Below, piece by piece: positions 1 through 5,650 of a stretch of DNA of 9,835 bases. This DNA is from Lachnospiraceae bacterium UBA2734 (GTDB lineage Bacteria; Bacillota; Clostridia; Lachnospirales; Lachnospiraceae), in contig DEKA01000020.1 in assembly GCA_002353635.1 (NCBI GenBank), forward strand, positions 49,109 through 58,943, in the 5' to 3' direction. The notes beneath the pieces are model-generated. The model did not search any database. It was given only the letters and a program-made list of their open reading frames with translations, and was not told the origin of the DNA. Each line of letters starts with the position of its first letter. Position 1 is the stretch's first letter. A program made the position numbers and the translations under genes.

Positions 1-15
1 AGTGCGACAGCACGA

Positions 16-87
16 CATGAGCGAAGGCACGAAGTGCCGCAGCGAATGGCATCGCTCGTGTACAGCGAGTGAATAGTATCGCTCATG
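16..87. repeat. AGCGA/TCGCT inverted-repeat block
   Basis: The pentamer AGCGA occurs at 20-24, 41-45 and 64-68, and its complement TCGCT at 52-56 and 79-83. The longest pairing is CATGAGCGA (16-24) with TCGCTCATG (79-87), a perfect 9-nt inverted repeat that could close a cruciform-like arm. Nested inside are GGCAC-GAA-GTGCC (26-38) and TCGCT/AGCGA (52-68). Two reading frames stay open here for only about 70 nt (stops near 72 and 76), so the tail of an upstream gene cannot be excluded. The nested symmetry fits an intergenic palindromic repeat better. No T-run follows, so it is not a typical intrinsic terminator. The repeat family is not recognised. Confidence 0.45.
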
Positions 88-132
88 GGCTCACCTGCGG
101 GAGCTGACGAACAGACATCGGAAAGATGTATA

Positions 133-161
133 TTGCCCGCCTCCGCCAAACCTAGTATAAT
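133..161 (+). promoter_or_regulatory. Sigma-A-type promoter for the Asp23-fakA unit
   Basis: A -35 hexamer TTGCCC (133-138, four of six matches to TTGACA) is followed by a 17-nt spacer and a perfect TATAAT -10 (156-161). Transcription would start near 168, giving a leader of about 50 nt before the ATG at 217. The GTTAAC palindrome lies just downstream of the -10 (163-168) but is too short to call an operator. This is the only near-consensus promoter found in the window. Confidence 0.72.
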
Positions 162-216
162 TGTTAACGCTAATGGCAGAATATTCTTGCTGCCCATACA
201 GGAAAGGAGAAAGGAT

Positions 217-579
217 ATGAAGGCATCATCCATGAATACCCATATGGGCAATATTTCTATCGATAATGAAGTAATCGCTCAGTATGCGGGCAGTGTCGCC
301 AATGAGTGCTTCGGCATTGTCGGGATGGCCGGCATCAATATGAAAGACGGCGTCTTCCGGCTCCTCAAGAAGGAATCCATGACGAGAGGCATCAATGTTT
401 CTCTGACACCAAACGGCAAGCTTGTCATCGATTTTCATGTCATTGTGTCTTATGGTGTCAACATTCCTGCGGTTTGCGACAATCTGATCGACAGTGTCAA
501 GTACAAGGTGGAGGAATTCACCGGTCTTGAGATCGAAAAGATCAATATTTACGTAGAAGGTGTCAAGGTCATCGACTGA
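217..579 (+). CDS. Asp23/Gls24 family protein (YloU-like)
   Basis: A 120-residue cytoplasmic protein of the Asp23/Gls24 (DUF322) family, small alkaline-shock-related proteins whose biochemical role is poorly defined; some are linked to envelope stress. The family pattern is clear: an N-terminal GNISIDNEVIAQYAG segment (residues 11-25), a GIVGMAG turn, a central strand with NGKLVIDFHVIVSYG, and a C-terminal strand EKINIYVEGVKV. There is no signal peptide or membrane segment. The frame is open upstream to 85, but ATG 217 is chosen because AAGGAG (204-209) sits 7 nt before it and the upstream extension resembles no part of the family. A conserved partnership is known: in many Firmicutes this gene directly precedes the DAK2/FakA gene, as here, with a gap of 37 nt. 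Co-transcription from the promoter at 133-161 is inferred. Confidence 0.9.
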   Translation: MKASSMNTHMGNISIDNEVIAQYAGSVANECFGIVGMAGINMKDGVFRLLKKESMTRGINVSLTPNGKLVIDFHVIVSYGVNIPAVCDNLIDSVKYKVEEFTGLEIEKINIYVEGVKVID

Positions 580-580
580 C

Positions 581-596
581 ACGCGGTTTTCTGCGT
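581..596 (+). other. Small hairpin between the Asp23 gene and fakA
   Basis: ACGCGG (581-586), a TTTT loop and CTGCGT (591-596) form a 6-bp stem containing one G-U pair, immediately after the Asp23 stop codon and 8 nt before the fakA Shine-Dalgarno. There is no downstream T-run, so termination is unlikely. It could affect mRNA stability or translational coupling, but it is short enough to be chance. Confidence 0.3.
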
Positions 597-603
597 AGAT
601 TTC

Positions 604-609
604 AAGGAG
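604..609 (+). promoter_or_regulatory. Shine-Dalgarno site deciding the fakA start
   Basis: AAGGAG at 604-609 is only 1 nt from GTG 611 but 7 nt from GTG 617. Normal spacing therefore favours GTG 617 as the start, two codons downstream of the longest possible reading. Confidence 0.7.
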
Positions 610-616
610 AGTGAAC

Positions 617-2305
617 GTGAGCATAACGACAATCAATACCGATCTTTTTCGGAAAATGTTCCTTGGCGGTGCCTTCAATCTGGCATCCAACAAGGCATGG
701 ATCAATGAACTGAATGTATTCCCCGTGCCCGACGGCGACACAGGAACCAATATGACGATGACGGTCACCTCGGCAGTCAAAGAGGTAAGCGACCTCGGCA
801 GCACAGAGGATATGAAGGCTGTCTGCAAGGCGATCTCCTCCGGATCCCTCAGGGGGGCACGCGGCAACTCCGGCGTTATCCTCTCCCAGCTCTTCAGGGG
901 ATTCTGCAAGATCGTGCGCGACCATCAGGAGATTGATGTTCCGCTCGCTGCGGATGCTTTTGACAAGGCAGTAGAGACAGCGTACAAGGCTGTCATGAAG
1001 CCGAAGGAAGGTACAATTCTGACTGTGGCCAAGGGCGCTGCGCAGAAGGCAAGAGAGCTCTCTGATTCCGGCGTCACCGATTTCGAGGAGTTTATCCCGC
1101 AGGTCATCAGCTACGCGGACAGCATTCTTGCCAGCACACCGGATATGCTCCCTGTACTCAAGCAGGCGGGCGTAGTCGATTCCGGCGGACAGGGCCTGAT
1201 GCAGGTGCTCAAAGGCGCCTATGAGGCTTTCCAGGGGAAGGAAGTATCTGCCGAGGATATCCTTAGTCCTAAGGAAGTCGCGGAGAGTCAGGAGAAGAAG
1301 CCTGAAGAGACGAAGCTCCGCTATAAATACGTCGTTGAATTCTGCATCCACACGGATGTCAACTTCAATCCCGGCACGGAAGAGGATTTCAGAAACTATC
1401 TCACGTCGATCGGCGAGAACAGCATGATCCAGACGGCGGAGAAGACGGTGAAGGTGCACGTGCGCACGAATGATCCCGGCCTTGTCATTCAGAAAGGACT
1501 TCTCTACGGTGCACTCTCTGATATTACGGTGGTCAACAGAGAGCTGACACCGGATTATCACGAGAGCACGTTCCCGGAACAGAAGACGGCCGCTCCTGCA
1601 GCGGAGGATGCGCAGAAGGCAGAGCCTGCTGAACAGGGGCCGAGAAAAGAAATCGGCATCATTGCGGTTGCGGCAGGAGACGGCCTTGCAGAGATCTTTA
1701 AAGGTCTTGGCGCCGACTACGTCATTTCCGGCGGTCAGACAATGAACCCCTCCACAGAGGACATTCTGAACGCTGTCTCCAAGGTCAATGCCAATACGGT
1801 CATTATCCTTCCTGACAACAAGAACATCATTCTGGCAGCCAACCAGGCGGCAGCACTTGAGAGCGGAAAGAGACTCATCGTCATCCCTACGAAGAACATT
1901 CCGCAGGGTATCACGGCAGTCATCAACTTCATGCCTGACCAGGACGCAGATGTCAACGCTGAGAACATGAAGGAAGAGATCAGTCATGTCAGCTGTGCAG
2001 AGGTTACCTATGCTGTCCGCGATACCACAATCGATGACGTGGAGATTCATGCAGGCAACATGATGGCCATTGGCGATGCCGGCATTCTGGATGTCGGAAG
2101 CGAGCGGAATGACACTGCCCTCGATGCGCTGAAGAAGATGGTGACGGACAAGACAGAGCTCATCAGCATCTATTACGGCGCGGACACAACAAAGGAGCAG
2201 GCGGAGGCTCTCAAGGAGAGAGCACAGAAGGAATTCAGTCACGCTGAGGTCGAGGTTCAGAACGGCGGCCAGCCCGTTTACTACTACATTCTCTCGGCGG
2301 AGTGA
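617..2305 (+). CDS. fakA: DAK2-domain fatty acid kinase (FakA/YloV-like)
   Basis: A 562-residue cytoplasmic kinase subunit. In characterised relatives, FakA phosphorylates a fatty acid carried by a DegV-type FakB, making acyl-phosphate for phospholipid synthesis. The N-terminal DAK2/DhaL nucleotide domain spans about residues 8-200: FPVPDGDTGTNM at 35-46 holds the Mg-binding aspartates, GARGNSGVILSQLFRG is at 80-95, PKEGTILTV at 129-137, and VVDSGGQGL at 186-194. A middle domain (about 235-315) is followed by an Ala/Glu/Pro-rich linker (about 323-343) and a DegV-like C-terminal domain (about 345-562) ending in PVYYYILSAE. The length is normal for the family. Oddity: by alignment to the S. aureus FakA middle domain from memory, two of three zinc ligands appear replaced (Val239 for Cys, Arg283 for His; His281 kept). 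GTG start chosen from Shine-Dalgarno spacing. It follows the Asp23 gene, and a FakB-like gene lies at 4719, downstream of recG. The fatty-acid kinase role is inferred from homology. Confidence 0.92.
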   Translation: MSITTINTDLFRKMFLGGAFNLASNKAWINELNVFPVPDGDTGTNMTMTVTSAVKEVSDLGSTEDMKAVCKAISSGSLRGARGNSGVILSQLFRGFCKIVRDHQEIDVPLAADAFDKAVETAYKAVMKPKEGTILTVAKGAAQKARELSDSGVTDFEEFIPQVISYADSILASTPDMLPVLKQAGVVDSGGQGLMQVLKGAYEAFQGKEVSAEDILSPKEVAESQEKKPEETKLRYKYVVEFCIHTDVNFNPGTEEDFRNYLTSIGENSMIQTAEKTVKVHVRTNDPGLVIQKGLLYGALSDITVVNRELTPDYHESTFPEQKTAAPAAEDAQKAEPAEQGPRKEIGIIAVAAGDGLAEIFKGLGADYVISGGQTMNPSTEDILNAVSKVNANTVIILPDNKNIILAANQAAALESGKRLIVIPTKNIPQGITAVINFMPDQDADVNAENMKEEISHVSCAEVTYAVRDTTIDDVEIHAGNMMAIGDAGILDVGSERNDTALDALKKMVTDKTELISIYYGADTTKEQAEALKERAQKEFSHAEVEVQNGGQPVYYYILSAE

Positions 2306-2332
2306 TTTTCCATCTGACAACAGCGCATATTC

Positions 2333-2363
2333 AGGGAGAGGGCGGCAGTGCCGTCCTCTCCCT
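2333..2363 (+). terminator. Intrinsic terminator-like hairpin after fakA
   Basis: GGGAGAGG (2334-2341) pairs perfectly with CCTCTCCC (2355-2362). Inside, GCGGC (2342-2346) pairs with GCCGT (2350-2354) through one G-U, around an AGT loop. With the A2333-T2363 pair the stem reaches 14 bp. The downstream tract is poor (TTGCTATAT), so termination may be incomplete and some readthrough into recG is plausible. It starts 28 nt after the fakA stop codon. Confidence 0.72.
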
Positions 2364-2431
2364 TGCTATATCATGATTTGGTCTGCAATGAAGTGTAAGC
2401 GAAATTACTGCTCCTGGATGAGCGATCAGAG

Positions 2432-2449
2432 ATGGTCCGAGGGGACCAT
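2432..2449 (+). other. Perfect 7-bp hairpin in the recG leader
   Basis: ATGGTCC (2432-2438) and GGACCAT (2443-2449) form a perfect stem with a GAGG loop, 48 nt before the recG start. The stem includes an in-frame upstream ATG (2432), which would be sequestered, a further reason to prefer ATG 2498. No T-run follows. Its function is unknown. No clear -35/-10 pair was found between 2363 and 2498, so the promoter of recG was not identified. Confidence 0.4.
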
Positions 2450-2497
2450 GCTCCCCAAAGAGAGTATTCAATAGTAAGACTGGAGAATACAGATAAC

Positions 2498-4567
2498 ATG
2501 GGCGATGATAAAAAGAAGATCGAACTGGACTCCCCGCTGACCTCGTTGAAGGGCGTCGGCGGGAAGACCGCAGCCTTGTTCGCAGCAAGAGACATCCGGA
2601 CGCTGCGGGATCTCCTGCTGGATTTTCCCAGAACATACGAGCAGTACGAAGAGCCTGTGCGGGTCGATCATCTGGTTCCGGGAAAGGTCTGCGCAGTCTC
2701 CCTTGTGATCGTCGGGACGGGATCGACAGTGCACGCGGGGAGATACAGGATCACAAATTTCAACGCGGCGGACGAGACAGGGCGCATCCGGCTCACGTAC
2801 TACAACATGCCTTTTCTTCAGAAGACACTGCAGGCGGGGAGCAGACATATTTTCAGAGGGATGGTCCGGCAGTACAGGAACGGGAATCTCCAGCTGGAGC
2901 AGGCGCGGGTGTACACCCCGGCGGACTATGCTTCGCTGGAAGGCACTCTGCTGCCTGTTTACCCTCTTGGAAAGGGCATGAAGAATGCACTCAGAGTTAA
3001 GCTCATGCGGCAGGTTCTGGGGGAGGCCGCTCTTCCTGCGGAGTACATTCCGGAAGGTGACCTGCAGGAGCTGGGTCTATTAGGAAGAGAGGATGCTTTC
3101 CGGAAAATTCATTTTCCGGACACTAAGGAGGGTGCCGTGCAGGCGAGGAACCGCCTTGTCTTCGATGAACTCTTCAACTTCATCCTGGCAGTCCGTGAAA
3201 ATAAAGAGCAGCAGGAAGAAATGGCAAACCCTGATCCGATGATTCCTGTTGCCGATACAGTGCGGCTCATTGAATCGCTCCCTTATCCGATGACGGATGC
3301 GCAGAAGAAGGCCTGGAGCGAGATCGAGCAGGATCTCACAGGCCCTCATATCATGAACCGGCTCCTGCAGGGGGATGTCGGGTCAGGCAAGACGATTCTG
3401 GCCTTTCTCGCACTTGTCCTGTGCGCGGCGAACGGGCGGCAGGGCGCGCTCATGGCGCCGACAGAGGTTCTTGCCCGGCAGCATATGGCTGGCATGAAGG
3501 AGATGGCGGAGAGGTATCATCTTCCTGTGCATCCGGTCCTGCTCACCGGTGCTGTCAAGGGGACAGCAAGAAGGAAGGTCCTCTCGGAGATCAAAAGCGG
3601 AGAGGCAAACGTGATTATCGGCACACATGCGCTCATTCAGGAGAGTGTCGAATACCATCATCTTTGCCTTGCCATCACGGATGAACAGCACAGATTCGGC
3701 GTGCGGGAGAGGCAGGCACTGCAGGGGAAAGGAGCGCAGGTTCCGGTTCTTGTCATGAGCGCGACACCGATTCCGAGGACGCTCTCCATTATTCTTTATG
3801 GGGATCTCTCGGTCAGCCGCCTTACGGAGAAGCCTGCGGAGCGGCTTCCCATCAAAAACCTGTGCTGGCCGGCAGCGAATCGGAGAAAGGTTCTTCAGTT
3901 TCTTCTCTCGAAGGTCAGGCAGGGGAGACAGGCCTATATTATCTGCCCGGCTGTGGAGGAATCTGAGGAAGAGGAGGAGATTTTCGGCGGCAGTGCAGAC
4001 CTTCAGAATGTCATGGACTACGCGGACAGGCTGAGAAAGGTCTTTCCGCCGGATATACGTATTGGCGTGCTGCACGGGCGCATGAAGCCTGCAGAGAAGG
4101 AGCAGGTGATGGATGCGTTTGGTGCGGGCAACATCGATGTCCTTGTGTCAACGACAGTTGTGGAGGTGGGGATCGATGTGCCGAATGCGACTGTCATGCT
4201 CATCGAAAATGCAGAGCGGTTCGGCCTCTCCCAGCTCCATCAGCTGCGCGGGCGCGTCGGCAGGGGAAGTGAACAGTCGTACTGCATTTTTCTCTATGAA
4301 GGCAATACCGAAGAGAAGCCGGAGAGGCTGGATATTATCGAACACTGCAACGACGGCTTCAGAATTGCAGAGGAGGATCTGCGGCTGAGGGGTCCGGGAG
4401 ACCTCTTTGGCGTGCGCCAGAGCGGCGAAATGGGCTTTATTCTGGCGGACATTTATGCCGATAAAGAGATCTGCAGCAGGGCAGCTGCCTATGCGGAGAA
4501 GTTCCTTGCGGCGCACCCCGGGACCAGTGTGGAGAAGGTCAAATCGGTTGACTTTAGAAGTATCTGA
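2498..4567 (+). CDS. recG: ATP-dependent DNA helicase RecG
   Basis: A 689-residue superfamily 2 helicase that remodels stalled replication forks and branched recombination intermediates. Length is normal for RecG. The N-terminal part carries the family opening LDSPLTSLKGVGGKTAALFA (helix-hairpin-helix-like) and the OB-fold wedge domain (about 55-145). Helicase motifs follow in order: Walker A GDVGSGKT (292-299), the APTEVLARQH motif (320-329), Walker B box DEQH (395-398), SATPIPRT (421-428), VLHGRM (524-529) and the motif VI region QLHQLRGRVGRG (579-590). The TRG-type segment IAEEDLRLRGPGDLFGVRQSG occupies 623-643. The frame opens at ATG 2432, but ATG 2498 is preferred because RecG proteins begin close to the LDSPLTSLKGVG segment. 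GGAG at 2482-2485 gives a rather long 12-nt spacing, so initiation may be weak. It is separated from fakA by a terminator-like hairpin. Confidence 0.95.
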   Translation: MGDDKKKIELDSPLTSLKGVGGKTAALFAARDIRTLRDLLLDFPRTYEQYEEPVRVDHLVPGKVCAVSLVIVGTGSTVHAGRYRITNFNAADETGRIRLTYYNMPFLQKTLQAGSRHIFRGMVRQYRNGNLQLEQARVYTPADYASLEGTLLPVYPLGKGMKNALRVKLMRQVLGEAALPAEYIPEGDLQELGLLGREDAFRKIHFPDTKEGAVQARNRLVFDELFNFILAVRENKEQQEEMANPDPMIPVADTVRLIESLPYPMTDAQKKAWSEIEQDLTGPHIMNRLLQGDVGSGKTILAFLALVLCAANGRQGALMAPTEVLARQHMAGMKEMAERYHLPVHPVLLTGAVKGTARRKVLSEIKSGEANVIIGTHALIQESVEYHHLCLAITDEQHRFGVRERQALQGKGAQVPVLVMSATPIPRTLSIILYGDLSVSRLTEKPAERLPIKNLCWPAANRRKVLQFLLSKVRQGRQAYIICPAVEESEEEEEIFGGSADLQNVMDYADRLRKVFPPDIRIGVLHGRMKPAEKEQVMDAFGAGNIDVLVSTTVVEVGIDVPNATVMLIENAERFGLSQLHQLRGRVGRGSEQSYCIFLYEGNTEEKPERLDIIEHCNDGFRIAEEDLRLRGPGDLFGVRQSGEMGFILADIYADKEICSRAAAYAEKFLAAHPGTSVEKVKSVDFRSI

Positions 4568-4612
4568 CGATAAGATACACGTGAATGTCTGTCTTTTTCG
4601 GGGGAGTAGTGC

Positions 4613-4677
4613 GCTCTGCGGATTTCTCGGCCGAAGGAGGCACAGATACTGACAGTGAGGGGGGCTCTGCGGATTTC
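4613..4677 (+). repeat. Exact 14-nt direct repeat in the recG-degV gap
   Basis: GCTCTGCGGATTTC occurs at 4613-4626 and again at 4664-4677, 51 nt apart, within the 151-nt gap before the DegV-family gene. In each copy the TTTC end can act as the 5' arm of a small hairpin: TTTC/GAAG around 4623-4636 and TTTC/GGAA at 4674-4688. This suggests a duplicated RNA element rather than a coincidental word. The spacing is not that of a typical two-site operator on one DNA face (51 nt is close to five helical turns, so a protein-binding role also remains possible). Confidence 0.6.
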
Positions 4678-4693
4678 GCCTCGGGGAACCGCA
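4668..4693 (+). promoter_or_regulatory. Predicted hairpin in the leader of the DegV-family gene
   Basis: TGCGG (4668-4672) pairs with CCGCA (4689-4693). After a bulged A, TTTC (4674-4677) pairs with GGAA (4685-4688) using one G-U, around a 7-nt loop. The hairpin ends 15 nt upstream of the AAAGG Shine-Dalgarno (4709-4713) and has no T-run, so a leader or translational element is more likely than a terminator. It matches no riboswitch class I can name with confidence. Confidence 0.4.
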
Positions 4694-4718
4694 ATAAACG
4701 CGCCAAAGAAAGGAAATT

Positions 4719-5597
4719 ATGTCAAAGGTAGCCATCGTAACGGATTCCAACAGCGGAATTACGCAGTCACAGGCAAAAGATCTGGGCATAAACGTCATCC
4801 CTATGCCGTTTATGTTCGGTGACAGCGATGAAACATATTATGAAGATATAAATCTGACAAGAGAGGAGTTCTTTCAGAGGCTGAAAGAGGGACAGACTGT
4901 GCACACCAGCCAGCCGAGTCCTGTCGACGTCCTTAAGGTCTGGGACAGCGTGCTCGATAACGGGTATGACCAGATTGTCTACATCCCCATGTCGTCCGGC
5001 CTTTCGGGCTCATGCCAGAGTGCCATGATGCTCTCCAGCGACTATGACGGCCGTGTTCAGGTTGTGAACAACCAGCGCATTTCCGTCACGCAGAAGAGAT
5101 CCGTCCTCGACGCCCTGGCGCTGGCAGACAAGGGATGGGACGCTTCGAAGATCAAGGCGCGCCTCGAGGAAGTGAAGTTCGAATCCAGCATTTACATCAT
5201 GCTGGACACCCTTCTTTATCTCAAGCGCGGCGGGCGCATCACACCGGCTGCGGCTGCCATCGGCACATTTCTCAAGTTAAAGCCTGTCCTGCAGATCAAG
5301 GGAGAGAAGCTTGATGCCTTCTCCAAGGCAAGGACTGTGCAGCAGGGCAAGAATACAATGATCAATGCGATGAAGAGCGACATCGACAAGCTCTACGGCG
5401 GACTGCAGAACGTCTATCTGTACGCCGTGCACGCACAGTGCGAGGATGCATTTGAGCCCTGGTATCAGGAGGTAAAGGATGCATTCCCGGGAGGAGACAT
5501 CGCACCCGACCGCCTCTCACTCTCCATCAGCTGTCATATCGGACCCGGCGCCCTTGCCATCGCCTGCTCAAAGAAGCTCCCGGAGCTGCAGGACTGA
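4719..5597 (+). CDS. DegV family fatty-acid-binding protein (FakB-like)
   Basis: A 292-residue soluble protein of the DegV family. Characterised members bind one fatty acid in a tunnel between two lobes, and FakB members present it to FakA for phosphorylation. The sequence opens with VAIVTDSNSGI (residues 4-14). It has the HTSQPSP loop at 62-68 and MSSGLSGSCQSA at 91-102, the serine-rich carboxylate-binding region of the family. The hallmark LDTLLYLKRGGRI is at 162-174, followed by LKLKPVLQIKGE and a C-terminal HIGPGALAI (273-281) with the conserved His. The length is typical (about 280-290). ATG 4719 follows AAAGG (4709-4713) at 5 nt. There is no membrane segment or signal peptide. Many Firmicutes carry several DegV paralogues with different chain preferences, so substrate cannot be assigned. 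Proximity to fakA (two genes upstream) supports a kinase-partner role by inference. Confidence 0.92.
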   Translation: MSKVAIVTDSNSGITQSQAKDLGINVIPMPFMFGDSDETYYEDINLTREEFFQRLKEGQTVHTSQPSPVDVLKVWDSVLDNGYDQIVYIPMSSGLSGSCQSAMMLSSDYDGRVQVVNNQRISVTQKRSVLDALALADKGWDASKIKARLEEVKFESSIYIMLDTLLYLKRGGRITPAAAAIGTFLKLKPVLQIKGEKLDAFSKARTVQQGKNTMINAMKSDIDKLYGGLQNVYLYAVHAQCEDAFEPWYQEVKDAFPGGDIAPDRLSLSISCHIGPGALAIACSKKLPELQD

Positions 5598-5650
5598 CGG
5601 CCGGTGCAGAGGATTAAACGCAAAGGGGAATAAGGAAAGCAATACAGTTT

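Noticed and set aside
85..216. Upstream extension of the Asp23 gene to ATG 85
   Set aside because: It would run through the promoter -35 and -10 elements and lacks a Shine-Dalgarno; ATG 217 has a strong one and matches family length.
602..2320. 572-codon open frame on the minus strand opposite fakA
   Set aside because: It is exactly codon-aligned with the sense gene and arises from absence of TTA/CTA/TCA; it shows no recognisable protein motif and is Cys/Leu/Arg-rich like a shadow translation.
4601..4640. Possible manganese (yybP-ykoY) riboswitch because of GGGGAGTAG followed by CCGAAGG
   Set aside because: The word resembles the conserved 5' element, but I could not form the closing helix or find the second conserved loop, and the downstream gene is not a metal transporter. 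A covariance-model search would settle it.
4581..4652. 23-codon frame GTG 4581 to TGA 4652 in the recG-degV gap
   Set aside because: No Shine-Dalgarno before the GTG, arginine-rich composition and no recognisable motif; better explained as leader sequence.
4683..4703. T-box-like antiterminator because of GGGGAACCGC before ACGCG
   Set aside because: The GGTGG-type T-box sequence and the specifier stem are absent, there is no terminator partner, and the gene is not amino-acid related.
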